Shown here: positions 17,501 through 25,500 of the stretch, in pieces
Numbering within the stretch: position 1 is the first letter of the stretch
Layout: the number at the start of each line of letters is the position of its first letter
NCBI GenBank assembly: GCA_001595385.3
Contig: LVEI03000001.1
Coordinates: 62,001-126,000 of the forward strand
Origin: Deltaproteobacteria bacterium GWC2_55_46
GTDB lineage: Bacteria; Desulfobacterota; GWC2-55-46
Direction of reading: 5' to 3'
DNA length: 64,000 nt
Position numbers and translations under genes: made by a program
Notes under the pieces: model-generated
What the model was told of the DNA's origin: nothing
What the model saw: only the letters and a program-made list of their open reading frames with translations
The model's database searches: none

Positions 17501-18259
17501 ATGGATATATTGACAATATTAGGCATCGTCATTGGGTTTGGCGCGATCCTTGGGGGGCAGGTCCTCGAAGGCGGGTCTATAGAATCCATCATGCAGGCGA
17601 CCGCGGCCATCATCGTCTTCGGCGGCACTTTGGGCGCGGTCATGGTCAACTACCCCATGCACGTGGTCTCGCTCGCCATCAAGAACGCGAAGTTCGTCCT
17701 CTTGAGCCAGAACTCCGACCCAAATAAGACGATAAAGCTCCTGGCTGAACTTGCCGGGGTGGCGAGGAAGGACGGCCTGCTCGCGCTGGAGAACAGCATA
17801 AAGAAGGTCCAGGACCCGTTCCTCCGGAAAGGGCTCCAGCTTGTAGTCGACGGCACTGAGCCGAAGCTCACCCGTGAGATACTCGAGATCGAGATAGAGC
17901 ATAAGGAAGAGTATAACCTCACCTCGGCCAAGGTATTTGAGTCCGCCGGAGGGTATTCGCCTACGATAGGCATACTCGGCGCGGTCATGGGGCTCATTCA
18001 CGTGATGGAGAACCTCTCTGACCCGCAGAAGCTTGGCGCCGGCATAGCCGTGGCCTTCGTTGCCACTATCTACGGCGTAGGCGCGGCGAACCTTGTCTAC
18101 CTTCCTCTCGCCGGGAAGATGAAGTTGAGGATAAGGGAAGAGGTCATCATGCAGGATATGATAATCGAAGGCCTCATCGCGCTCTCGGAAGGCGAGAACC
18201 CGAGAAGGGTCGAAGAGAAGCTTGTAGGCTTCCTGAGGGACTCGCAGAAGAAAAAATAA
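17501..18259 (+). CDS. motA: flagellar stator protein MotA
   Basis: MotA forms the ion-driven stator pentamer around a MotB dimer. It has 252 aa and four transmembrane helices (two near the N-terminus, two around 145-205). Conserved features are Asn-Tyr-Pro at 50-52 and the Pro after Val-Tyr-Leu in the last helix, with a basic cytoplasmic loop. It resembles the PomA/short MotA type. motB follows 39 nt later. Confidence 0.95.
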   Translation: MDILTILGIVIGFGAILGGQVLEGGSIESIMQATAAIIVFGGTLGAVMVNYPMHVVSLAIKNAKFVLLSQNSDPNKTIKLLAELAGVARKDGLLALENSIKKVQDPFLRKGLQLVVDGTEPKLTREILEIEIEHKEEYNLTSAKVFESAGGYSPTIGILGAVMGLIHVMENLSDPQKLGAGIAVAFVATIYGVGAANLVYLPLAGKMKLRIREEVIMQDMIIEGLIALSEGENPRRVEEKLVGFLRDSQKKK

Positions 18260-18298
18260 CGGGCCTGTTGGCTCCGCTTTTTATTTCGCAGGGGTTAT

Positions 18299-19018
18299 AT
18301 GGCAAGAAAAAAACGGCATGAGGAGCATGAGAACCACGAGCGCTGGCTGGTATCATATGCGGATTTCATCACGCTCCTCTTTGCCTTCTTCGTCAGCATG
18401 TACGCCATCTCATCGGTAAACGAGGGAAAGTTCAGGATATTGAGCGAATCGCTTGCCATAGCCTTCAACCCCTCTCTTTACACCTCTACGAGAAAGCCCG
18501 AGGGGCCGCGGTTCGTAAGGGAGGAGCGCTCCCACATGTCTGATGAGTTCAATGACATGTTCAATAACAACTATGAGAAGGTACGGACAGCCCTCGAGGA
18601 CCTTGAACAGGACAAAAAGCTCACTCTCATCAAGGACGAGCAGAAGATAACGATAAGGATATCCGAGAGCATGCTCTTCACCCCTGGAACGGACGTCCTT
18701 CTCCATGAGGGGCTCGCCGTGATGGACGAGGTGGCAAGGGCGCTTGCCGAGCTGCCGAACAGCATAAGGATAGAGGGGCATACCGACAACATCCCGATCT
18801 CGACCGAGCGCTTTCCTTCCAACTGGGACCTCTCTACCGGCAGGTCGCTCCGGATACTCAAGTACTTCATAGACCATCACAGGTTCGATCCGAGAAAGCT
18901 TTCGGCGCTTGGCTTTGGCGAGTACAGGCCCATCGACACCAACGACACCCCTTCCGGCAGGATGAAGAACAGGAGGGTAGACATAATGGTGCTGAACCCG
19001 GAAATGAACGCGAGATAG
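18299..19018 (+). CDS. motB: flagellar stator protein MotB
   Basis: MotB anchors the stator to peptidoglycan and carries the ion-binding aspartate. It has 239 aa: a short His/Glu-rich cytoplasmic tail, one transmembrane helix with Asp22 in Ser-Tyr-Ala-Asp-Phe, a plug/linker and a C-terminal OmpA-like domain (about 110-235) with Gly-His-Thr-Asp-Asn and a terminal Asn-Arg-Arg-Val-Asp. Confidence 0.95.
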   Translation: MARKKRHEEHENHERWLVSYADFITLLFAFFVSMYAISSVNEGKFRILSESLAIAFNPSLYTSTRKPEGPRFVREERSHMSDEFNDMFNNNYEKVRTALEDLEQDKKLTLIKDEQKITIRISESMLFTPGTDVLLHEGLAVMDEVARALAELPNSIRIEGHTDNIPISTERFPSNWDLSTGRSLRILKYFIDHHRFDPRKLSALGFGEYRPIDTNDTPSGRMKNRRVDIMVLNPEMNAR

Positions 19019-19036
19019 CTGGCGGACTAAATAAAT

Positions 19037-19064
19037 TCAAGTTCAAGGGCGTAACGTCCGAATA
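19037..19064 (+). promoter_or_regulatory. weak sigma-28-like promoter before cheW
   Basis: TCAAGTTC-N12-TCCGAATA lies in the 90-nt gap between motB and cheW. The -35 resembles that of fliC and the spacer is again 12 nt, but the -10 departs from GCCGATAA at several positions. Confidence 0.35.
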
Positions 19065-19108
19065 TTTAAACATAGCTTAGGGCGTGGCGGCCAAAGGAGG
19101 CTTTTGAG

Positions 19109-19588
19109 ATGGACCCGAAAAAGGAACTCGACTTGAGGGAAGTCCTGCAGCTTGTGACTTTCAGGCTTGGCAACGAGGAATTCTCGCTCGATATCCTGCG
19201 AGTGCAGGAGATCATAAGGCATATGGAGATAACCAGGGTCCCGAAGGCCCCTGACTTCGTCGAGGGCGTGATAAACCTGAGGGGCAAGGTCATCCCTGTG
19301 CTCGAGCTCAGGAAAAGGTTCGGCCTTGGCTCCAACGAGAGGACCAACGAGACAAGGATAATAGTCGTCGAGGTCGACGATAAGACTGTCGGGCTCAAGG
19401 TGGACGCGGTGTCAGAGGTCTTAAGGCTCCCGGCTGACAGGGTCGAGCCTCCGCCGGCAATAGCCACAGGGGTGGATTCTGATTATATCAAGGGGGTCGG
19501 CAAGCTTGACGGCAGGCTCCTTATACTCCTTGATGTGGAAAAAGTGCTTACAAAGAGTGAAAAAGACGCGCTTGGGGCGGTTGCCTGA
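19109..19588 (+). CDS. cheW: chemotaxis coupling protein CheW
   Basis: CheW links chemoreceptors to CheA. It has 159 aa, nearly all one CheW domain (about 14-150), with the family patterns Leu-Asp-Ile-x-x-Val-Gln-Glu-Ile, Asn-Leu-Arg-Gly-x-Val-Ile-Pro-Val and Leu-Asp-Gly-Arg-Leu-Leu-Ile-Leu-Leu-Asp. An AAAGGAGG stands before the ATG. It ends the che/mot block. Confidence 0.96.
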   Translation: MDPKKELDLREVLQLVTFRLGNEEFSLDILRVQEIIRHMEITRVPKAPDFVEGVINLRGKVIPVLELRKRFGLGSNERTNETRIIVVEVDDKTVGLKVDAVSEVLRLPADRVEPPPAIATGVDSDYIKGVGKLDGRLLILLDVEKVLTKSEKDALGAVA

Positions 19589-19648
19589 GCACGCTGTTAA
19601 TAGACCTGTGTCCAGTTCCAGATAAAAATAGCCTGTTGTTACCCGTTA

Positions 19649-19663
19649 CCGGGCCTCGCCCGG
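19649..19663 (+). other. short hairpin before the HDOD gene
   Basis: CCGGGC-CTC-GCCCGG forms a 6-bp GC stem ending 17 nt before the HDOD start codon. No T-run follows, so it is not a typical terminator. It may affect translation or mRNA stability. Confidence 0.4.
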
Positions 19664-19680
19664 AATGAGAGGAGAGTAAG

Positions 19681-20529
19681 ATGGCTCAGCCAGCAAAAAG
19701 CCTTGAGGATGTCCTCAGCAAGTCTCTTGAGCTGCCGGTCCTCCCGGCGACCACACAGAAGGTCCTCGTGATGATGGCCGACCCGGATATATCCATAGAG
19801 AAGATCAAGAGGCTCATAAGCGCTGACCCTGGACTTACCACCAAACTGCTGAAGGTGGCAAACTCGGCCTTTTACGGGAGCTACAGGAATATACAGAACC
19901 TCACGCAGGCGATACTGAGGCTCGGCCTCAACTCGGTGAGGAACATAGTGGTGGCCACATCCATGAAGAACGTCTACAAGAGGTTCGGGCTCACCGAGAA
20001 GCTTATCTGGGAGCAGATGTTGGGCTCGGCCCTGGCCGCTAACGTGATAGCGAAGCAGACCAGGAGCTCTGACCCTGAGGACGCCTTCATAGGCGGGCTG
20101 CTGCATGATGTGGGAAAGGTCGTCCTCAACAACGAGTTCCCTGACAAGTTCGCCATGGTGATGCAGAGGGTCTACAATGACTCCATCCCCTTTGATGTGG
20201 CCGAAAGGGAGTACTTCGATTTCTCCCAGAGAGAGGTCGGCGCCTTTATCGTCAAAAAGTGGGGCTTCCCGGAGACCCTTGAATCTCTTATACGCTCTTT
20301 CGACGACCCGGAGGCGCTGTCAAAGGAGAAGTACCTCTCGAACCTTGGCAATGCCATAACCCTGGCTGACAGGATGTGCCAAAAGTTTGGCATGGGATGG
20401 AGGAAACCTGGCGGTGATGAGGTCTCTTACGGTAATCTGCCGGAGTCCCTTGGCATAACCGGCGGCAAGTTAGATGAGCTTGCCGAGAAGGTGAAACTAT
20501 CGCTTGCCCAGAGCGAAGATTTCCACTGA
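19681..20529 (+). CDS. HDOD domain protein
   Basis: A 282-aa protein dominated by one HDOD domain (about 15-215), related to HD phosphohydrolases but usually non-catalytic. It retains a Leu-Leu-His-Asp-Val-Gly-Lys segment near 140-146. The N-terminal Leu-Pro-Val-Leu-Pro-Ala is the usual HDOD start. Such proteins act in signalling, often with CheY or c-di-GMP systems. Its place after cheW suggests a motility role, but its partner cannot be read from the sequence. A terminator follows. Confidence 0.88.
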   Translation: MAQPAKSLEDVLSKSLELPVLPATTQKVLVMMADPDISIEKIKRLISADPGLTTKLLKVANSAFYGSYRNIQNLTQAILRLGLNSVRNIVVATSMKNVYKRFGLTEKLIWEQMLGSALAANVIAKQTRSSDPEDAFIGGLLHDVGKVVLNNEFPDKFAMVMQRVYNDSIPFDVAEREYFDFSQREVGAFIVKKWGFPETLESLIRSFDDPEALSKEKYLSNLGNAITLADRMCQKFGMGWRKPGGDEVSYGNLPESLGITGGKLDELAEKVKLSLAQSEDFH

Positions 20530-20560
20530 CCCGTTTTTCTTATAGATTTTCATCCTTTCA

Positions 20561-20590
20561 GGGGCCTTAAAGGCCCCTTCTTCATTTCCT
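20561..20590 (+). terminator. terminator after the HDOD gene
   Basis: GGGGCC-TTAAA-GGCCCC (20561-20577, extendable to 8 bp) is followed by a T-rich tract. It ends the che/mot/HDOD unit. Confidence 0.7.
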
Positions 20591-20631
20591 CTCTCACTTT
20601 CCATCTATATCCCTCATCTACTGCAGGCACA

Positions 20632-20647
20632 GGGCACGTCTTTTGCA
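20632..20647 (+). promoter_or_regulatory. sigma-54 promoter of the DUF2802-like gene
   Basis: GGGCACGTCTTTTGCA has GG at 20633-20634 and GC at 20645-20646, exactly 10 nt apart, with the typical GGCACG and TTGCA. It lies about 55 nt before the gene at 20702 and just after a terminator. Confidence 0.8.
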
Positions 20648-20701
20648 ACTACATGAACCCCGAGATGCTTTTGACACAACTCCGTACTGGGAGGTCTGGA
20701 T

Positions 20702-21118
20702 ATGTTCTTTTGGGGCGCTGTTCTTTGTGGCATCAATATCGCTTTCATGTGCGGGATATTCTATATCGTTCTTTTCAGGAGAGGGGCCATGAGGCAGCCT
20801 TTCAGTCATACCGCCGGCGATGCCCTTTTGAAGGAGCTTAAAAATGAGCTTTCAGAGGTGCGAAAGGCCTCCTTCAGGCTTGGCGCCGATATTGAACGGT
20901 ACGGCAAGGGTTTGAACGAAAGGCAGGCGGCGATCGAGGATATGATAAGAAAGGCTCAGGCCGTAAGCGCCAAGCCGAGCCGCGATGACGGGGGCGAGGA
21001 CGTATACACCAGGGCCCTCAATATGTACAGGTCAGGGATACCAGCGGGCGAGGTGGCCAGAAGGCTGGGGCTGCTTACCGGCGAGGCCGACCTGCTCTCC
21101 GCGCTTAAAAGGATGTAG
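20702..21118 (+). CDS. membrane-anchored DUF2802-like protein
   Basis: A 138-aa protein: an N-terminal transmembrane helix (about 4-26), a helical coiled-coil-like stretch (about 38-85), and a small C-terminal helix-turn-helix-like domain (about 99-138, with Gly-Ile-Pro-Ala-Gly-Glu-Val-Ala-Arg-Arg). This build resembles the DUF2802 proteins found near flagellar and chemotaxis genes in other proteobacteria; family assignment is from memory of that pattern. It follows GGGAGGT and has its own sigma-54 promoter. Function unknown. Confidence 0.7.
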   Translation: MFFWGAVLCGINIAFMCGIFYIVLFRRGAMRQPFSHTAGDALLKELKNELSEVRKASFRLGADIERYGKGLNERQAAIEDMIRKAQAVSAKPSRDDGGEDVYTRALNMYRSGIPAGEVARRLGLLTGEADLLSALKRM

Positions 21119-21119
21119 T

Positions 21120-21160
21120 GGGAAAAAAAGTCCATGAACGGGAAAAAACGTTCATCATGG
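21120..21160 (+). repeat. tandem 20-bp repeat with internal dyad upstream of flgF
   Basis: Two adjacent copies begin GGGAAAAAA and continue to a CAT (21120-21139 and 21140-21160). Within them ATGAACG (21134-21140) and CGTTCAT (21149-21155) form a 7-bp inverted repeat. The element is about 50 bp before the flgF sigma-54 promoter, a position suited to an activator site, but it does not match the GTCA-N6-TGAC dyads. Confidence 0.45.
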
Positions 21161-21208
21161 CCATAGGGCAAAGGGCTTTTTCAGCAAGCGTTGACAGGTT
21201 TTCGGTCT

Positions 21209-21224
21209 TGGCACGGCTGTTGCA
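21209..21224 (+). promoter_or_regulatory. sigma-54 promoter of the flgF operon
   Basis: TGGCACGGCTGTTGCA has GG at 21210-21211 and GC at 21222-21223 with exactly 10 nt between. It lies about 45 nt before flgF and probably drives flgFGAHI and flgJ. Confidence 0.85.
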
Positions 21225-21267
21225 ACTGTTGCAATTTGAAGCCATTGCCGTGTAAAGGAGGTCCTCG

Positions 21268-21975
21268 ATGGACAAGGGAATATTCGTTGCGCTCTCAGGA
21301 GCCGTCATGCAGGAAAGAAGGATGGAGGCCCTCACAGATAACCTCGCCAACGTAAATACCGCAGGGTTCAAGGCGCAGAGGCCATTGTTTGAGGACGCGA
21401 TAACCGATATCTTCCGGGTAAGGACATTCGGAAAACTTGATGAACTTACGATCGACATGGGGCAGGGGCACGCGCAGAGGACCGAGCGGAAGTTGGATGT
21501 CGCCATAAATGGCGACGGTTTTTTTGTCGTGGAAACGCCTTCCGGTATGAGGTACACGCGGGACGGGAGCTTCACCCTGAATAACGAAGGCAACCTCGTC
21601 ACCATGGAAGGGTATCCCGTGATGGGAGACGGCGGCAGGATAAAGCTTTCTACGCCTGAGGTGCTGATAGACGGAGCCGGCGCGATACACGTTAACGGTG
21701 CGGTTGCCGCGAAGCTTAAGCTCGCCTCATTCATCGACACGGCTGCCCTTAGAAGGGAAGGCGGATTTTTCGCGCCGCTCCCGGGCGCGAAGGAGACCCC
21801 GGCGAGCCCCAATACCCAGGTAGAGCAGGGATATATAGAGGCCTCCAACGTGAACGCCGTGAGGGCCATGACGACCATGATAGAGGCCATGAGGTCATAC
21901 GAGACCAATACGAAGCTTATCCAGAGCATGGACGACATGACAAGGAAGGCCATAGAGGAAGTTGGCAGGACTTAA
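21268..21975 (+). CDS. flgF: flagellar basal-body rod protein FlgF
   Basis: FlgF is a proximal rod subunit. It has 235 aa with the flagellar axial N-terminal motif (Leu-Thr-Asp-Asn-Leu-Ala-Asn-Val-Asn-Thr-Ala-Gly-Phe-Lys) and the C-terminal axial domain with Glu-x-Ser-Asn-Val-Asn-Ala-Val. It starts Met-Asp-Lys-Gly-Ile-Phe-Val-Ala-Leu-Ser-Gly-Ala, typical of FlgF. It is shorter than FlgG and directly precedes it. AAAGGAGG is before the ATG. Confidence 0.93.
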   Translation: MDKGIFVALSGAVMQERRMEALTDNLANVNTAGFKAQRPLFEDAITDIFRVRTFGKLDELTIDMGQGHAQRTERKLDVAINGDGFFVVETPSGMRYTRDGSFTLNNEGNLVTMEGYPVMGDGGRIKLSTPEVLIDGAGAIHVNGAVAAKLKLASFIDTAALRREGGFFAPLPGAKETPASPNTQVEQGYIEASNVNAVRAMTTMIEAMRSYETNTKLIQSMDDMTRKAIEEVGRT

Positions 21976-21994
21976 TCAAAGGAGGGTATGAAAT

Positions 21995-22783
21995 ATGATA
22001 AGGGCTTTGTGGACCGCCTCTACCGGTATGGAGGCGCAGCAGATGAATATAGACATAATCGCGCATAACCTCGCCAACGTCAACACGACAGGCTTCAAGA
22101 AGAGCAGGGTGGACTACCAGGACCTTCTCTATCAGGAGATAAAATCAGCCGGAGCCTCTTCGTCCCCCTCGACCATGGTCCCTACCGGCATACAGATAGG
22201 CCAAGGCGTCAGGACGGTATCGACAGAGAAGATATTCAATCAGGGCAACTTCAAGCAGAGCGGCAACCCTCTTGACATCGCGATAGAAGGCGAGGGCTTT
22301 TTCCAGATATCCAGGCCCGACGGCCAGACAGCCTACACAAGGACCGGCGAGTTCAAGGTCGACAGCGAAGGCCGCCTCGTCACCTCCGACGGCTATATGA
22401 TAGAGCCTCAGATAACGATACCCTCTGACGCGCTCGCGATCACGATAAGCGCGGACGGCATAGTGTCGGTCAAGCAGCCTGGCATAGCAGCGCCCACGCA
22501 GGTCGGGAACCTCGAGCTTGCGAGGTTCATAAACCCGTCCGGCCTTCAGCCGGTCGGAAGGAACCTCTATACTGAGAGCGCGGCCTCTGGTGTTGCCACG
22601 GTTGCCGCTCCGGGGACCGACGGGCTCGGTACGCTTGCCCAGGGCTTCCTTGAGATGTCCAACGTGAGCGTGGTCGAGGAGATGGTATCAATGATAGCGG
22701 CGCAGAGGGCTTACGAGATAAACTCGAAGTCCATCCAGACGACCGACGAGATGCTCCAGACCGCAAACTCGATGAAGAGGTAA
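21995..22783 (+). CDS. flgG: flagellar distal rod protein FlgG
   Basis: FlgG builds the distal rod. At 262 aa it has normal length. Motifs include [12 protein letters not shown] at the start, [11 protein letters not shown], and the C-terminal Val-Glu-Glu-Met-Val-x-Met-Ile-x-Ala-Gln-Arg-Ala-Tyr-Glu. It follows flgF by 19 nt with AAAGGAGGG. Confidence 0.97.
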   Translation: MIRALWTASTGMEAQQMNIDIIAHNLANVNTTGFKKSRVDYQDLLYQEIKSAGASSSPSTMVPTGIQIGQGVRTVSTEKIFNQGNFKQSGNPLDIAIEGEGFFQISRPDGQTAYTRTGEFKVDSEGRLVTSDGYMIEPQITIPSDALAITISADGIVSVKQPGIAAPTQVGNLELARFINPSGLQPVGRNLYTESAASGVATVAAPGTDGLGTLAQGFLEMSNVSVVEEMVSMIAAQRAYEINSKSIQTTDEMLQTANSMKR

Positions 22784-22786
22784 CCG

Positions 22787-23473
22787 ATGTCGCTCCTTCG
22801 CTTTTATATGATAGCCCTCTTCTCGCTCCTCGTCCTTCTTCCAGTACAGTCGGAAGCGGCTACTGACGCGGTCTCCTTTATCAAAAGGGAGCTTTTGAAC
22901 GGGCTGCCATGGGACAAGGGATCGGTTGAGATAGACGAGGTGGAGACACCAGGGCTCGATCCCGCCCAATACGATTCTTTAAGGCTCGACTTGCCCAGGA
23001 GGATCACCTCTCCAGGCAGGATATCGTTTTCGCTGGAGCTGCGTTCAAAAGGCCGGGAGGCGAAGACCATTTGGGGAAGGGCGAGGGTCAGGGTCTTCAC
23101 GGAAGCTGTCGTCGCGCTTAAAGCTTTAAAGGGCAGGACAAAGATCGCCGCCTCTGACCTTAATGTCGCCAGGGTCGAGCTGGAGGAGGCAAGGGATGCC
23201 TTCTCGACTATTGAAGATGCTGTTGGCCAGGTGGTGCTCCGGCCGATAGCCGCCGGGAGCGTTCTGCAAAAGGATTATGTAAGGCCTGAGGTCATTGTGA
23301 AGCGTGGAGAGCGTGTGGCCATCAGGGTAGAGAGCGGCAATATCATGATAAGATCCGCCGGTGTCGCGTCTGAGGACGGGTACAGGGGAGGGACGGTCGC
23401 CGTAAAGACCGCCTCCGGGAAAGAGGTGCTCGGTACCGTAGCCGGGCCGGGCGAGATAATCATCAACTTCTGA
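22787..23473 (+). CDS. flgA: P-ring assembly chaperone FlgA
   Basis: FlgA is a periplasmic chaperone for FlgI. It has 228 aa with a signal peptide (about 1-25, ending near Ser-Glu-Ala-Ala) and a C-terminal SAF-type domain (about 100-228) with the Gly-x-Val-Leu-Gln-x-x-Asp segment. It starts 3 nt after flgG and lies before flgH-flgI, its usual setting. Confidence 0.92.
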   Translation: MSLLRFYMIALFSLLVLLPVQSEAATDAVSFIKRELLNGLPWDKGSVEIDEVETPGLDPAQYDSLRLDLPRRITSPGRISFSLELRSKGREAKTIWGRARVRVFTEAVVALKALKGRTKIAASDLNVARVELEEARDAFSTIEDAVGQVVLRPIAAGSVLQKDYVRPEVIVKRGERVAIRVESGNIMIRSAGVASEDGYRGGTVAVKTASGKEVLGTVAGPGEIIINF

Positions 23474-23482
23474 GACGGTGCC

Positions 23483-24169
23483 ATGAAAAAATTGATAATC
23501 ATACTCGCGGCAGCTGCCGTGGCCGGATGCGCGGCGCCCCAGATAAAAAAGATCGATACCGCGTCCATTCCCGTTAAAAGCGGCACGGTGCCATCAACGA
23601 CCGGCTCCATCTGGCCGGGTGAGACATCGAGGAACGCCCTCTTTCAGGACCTGAGGGCTAAAAACGTCGGCGACATAGTCACGGTCCGTGTCTCCGAGAA
23701 GACGAGCGCGATAAAGGAGGCGAGCACCTCGACGTCGCGCTCTTCGACCAACGACATAGCCGTCTCCAAGCTCTTCGGCCTGCCGTTGAACCTGGGGATG
23801 AGAAACTTCTTGAACCAGGGTCAGCCCTTCAGCCCGGAGATAGAATCGAGCTATGAAGCTGACTTTGACGGAGCAGGCACCACAAAAAGGAGCGGAGAGC
23901 TCAGCGCCGTCATAGCCACAAGGATAGTAGAGGTGCTTTCCAACGGGAACCTCGTGTTGGAGGGGCGCAAGGATACCATAGTAAACAACGAACAGCAGTT
24001 CATAGTCCTAAGCGGCATAGCGAGGCCCGAGGATATAAACGAGGAGAACGTAATCTCCTCCATGCTCCTGTCGGACGCGAAGATAGAGTACTCGGGCAGG
24101 GGCGTTATAGACGATGAGCAGTCTCCGGGCTGGCTCAGGAGGATACTCGACAATGTCTGGCCTTTTTAA
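23483..24169 (+). CDS. flgH: flagellar L-ring lipoprotein FlgH
   Basis: FlgH forms the outer-membrane L ring. It has 228 aa with a lipoprotein signal peptide ending in a lipobox with Cys16 (Val-Ala-Gly-Cys). The family pattern Gly-Ser-Ile-Trp and Asp-Leu-Arg-Ala-x-x-Val-Gly-Asp-Ile-Val-Thr-Val is present. It shows that the cell has an outer membrane. It overlaps flgI by 17 nt. Confidence 0.96.
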   Translation: MKKLIIILAAAAVAGCAAPQIKKIDTASIPVKSGTVPSTTGSIWPGETSRNALFQDLRAKNVGDIVTVRVSEKTSAIKEASTSTSRSSTNDIAVSKLFGLPLNLGMRNFLNQGQPFSPEIESSYEADFDGAGTTKRSGELSAVIATRIVEVLSNGNLVLEGRKDTIVNNEQQFIVLSGIARPEDINEENVISSMLLSDAKIEYSGRGVIDDEQSPGWLRRILDNVWPF

Positions 24170-25259
24170 GATCTTATACATAGCGGTCTCATTCCTCTTT
24201 TTTTCCGCTTATGACGCCGGCGCGGCGAGGATAAAGGACATCGCCTTCATTGATGGGGTAAGGCCAAACCAGCTTGTGGGCTACGGGCTTGTAGTCGGAC
24301 TCAGCGGCACAGGGGATAAATCGAGCGCTGTCTATACGACACAGTCGATAGCGAACATGCTCAACAAGATGGGGCTCAAGTTCGACCCCAAGGCCATCAA
24401 GGTCAAGAACACGGCCGCGGTGCTTGTCACAGCCGAACTGCAGGCCTTCTCCAAACCCGGCTCCGAGATCGACGTGGTGATCTCATCTATCGGGGATGCT
24501 ACAAGCCTTCAGGGCGGGACCCTCATAGCGACCCCTTTGAAGGGGCACGACGGCTCTGTATATGCCGTCGCGCAGGGGCCGCTTGCGCTGGCCGGGTTTT
24601 CTGCCGGAAGCGATACCGTAAAGGTGTCGAAGAACCACCAGACCGCCGCCAAGATACCCGGTGGCGCCATAATCGAAAAAGAGATAGCTCTGGACATAGC
24701 CAACAGGCAGGAGCTTTATCTGTCGCTCCGTAATCCCGATTTTACGACAGCCGAAAGGGTCGCCAGGTCCGTGAACGACTACCTGGGCTTACGCGGGGTA
24801 GCCACGGCCGTGGACGCCGGCAGGATAAGGCTCCTTGTGCCTGAGCAGTTCAGGAACGTGGTCGTGTTCATCTCGAAGGTCGAGGGTATAGACGTAAGCC
24901 CTGACGCCGTCACGAGGGTAGTCGTGAACGAGAGGACCGGCACGGTCGTGATGGGCGAACACGTAAGGATATCGAAGGTCGCCGTATCTCACGGCGACAT
25001 CTCGATAGAGATAAAGACGCAGTACGCCATATCCCAGCCGCCCCCACTGTCCAAAAAGGGCGAAACGGTGGTAGTACCTTACGACAATATGGAAGTAGAA
25101 GAGCAGAAGTCCCGCCTCATCGTCCTGCCGGAGAGCGTAACACTCGGCGAGGTGGTGAGGGCCCTTAACCTGGTAGGCGTTACACCAAGGGACCTTGTGG
25201 CGATACTTCAGGCCATTAAGGCATCCGGCGCATTGCAGGCCGAACTCGAGATAATATAG
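24153..25259 (+). CDS. flgI: flagellar P-ring protein FlgI
   Basis: FlgI forms the periplasmic P ring. The ATG at 24153 gives 368 aa with a signal peptide (about 1-22), then Arg-Ile-Lys-Asp-Ile and Arg-x-Asn-Gln-Leu-Val-Gly-Tyr-Gly-Leu-Val-Val-Gly-Leu, a strong FlgI signature. An AGGAGGA inside flgH precedes this ATG; an earlier in-frame start at 24114 would spoil the signal peptide. Confidence 0.96.
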   Translation: MSGLFKILYIAVSFLFFSAYDAGAARIKDIAFIDGVRPNQLVGYGLVVGLSGTGDKSSAVYTTQSIANMLNKMGLKFDPKAIKVKNTAAVLVTAELQAFSKPGSEIDVVISSIGDATSLQGGTLIATPLKGHDGSVYAVAQGPLALAGFSAGSDTVKVSKNHQTAAKIPGGAIIEKEIALDIANRQELYLSLRNPDFTTAERVARSVNDYLGLRGVATAVDAGRIRLLVPEQFRNVVVFISKVEGIDVSPDAVTRVVVNERTGTVVMGEHVRISKVAVSHGDISIEIKTQYAISQPPPLSKKGETVVVPYDNMEVEEQKSRLIVLPESVTLGEVVRALNLVGVTPRDLVAILQAIKASGALQAELEII

Positions 25260-25279
25260 TAAACCGCAGGAGAGAAAGC

Positions 25280-25492
25280 ATGGGCGCGAAGATATTTGGA
25301 GAAGAGCTTGCTATACAGAAATCATCGGAGATACCCAAGGAATGCAAGCGGTACATATCTCACCACGTGAGGAACGGTCTTGTATCGATTATGGGCGCCG
25401 CGATGAGGCTCAAGGACGAACCGGGGGCCCTCGATGATCTCGAGTGCTGCATAAAGCATATCGCTGTCGACCTTGAAAAGGTCGGCCTTTAA
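25280..25492 (+). CDS. stand-alone DHp/HisKA-like small protein
   Basis: A 70-aa protein between flgI and flgJ. Residues 27-34 (Ser-His-His-Val-Arg-Asn-Gly-Leu) align with the H-box of histidine kinases (Ser-His-Glu-Leu/Ile-Arg-Asn-Pro-Leu), placing a possible phospho-histidine at His28. A second helix follows (about 52-68). There is no ATPase domain, so it cannot autophosphorylate. It could be a phosphotransfer or docking protein, or a decayed kinase fragment. Coding potential is supported by a GGAGAG ribosome site and by its fit between neighbours 21 and 8 nt away. Confidence 0.65.
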   Translation: MGAKIFGEELAIQKSSEIPKECKRYISHHVRNGLVSIMGAAMRLKDEPGALDDLECCIKHIAVDLEKVGL

Positions 25493-25500
25493 GGGAGCCT

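Noticed and set aside
20653-20841. Small frame overlapping the DUF2802-like gene
   Set aside because: No ribosome site and no recognisable feature; the 20702 frame has a transmembrane helix and ordered domain.
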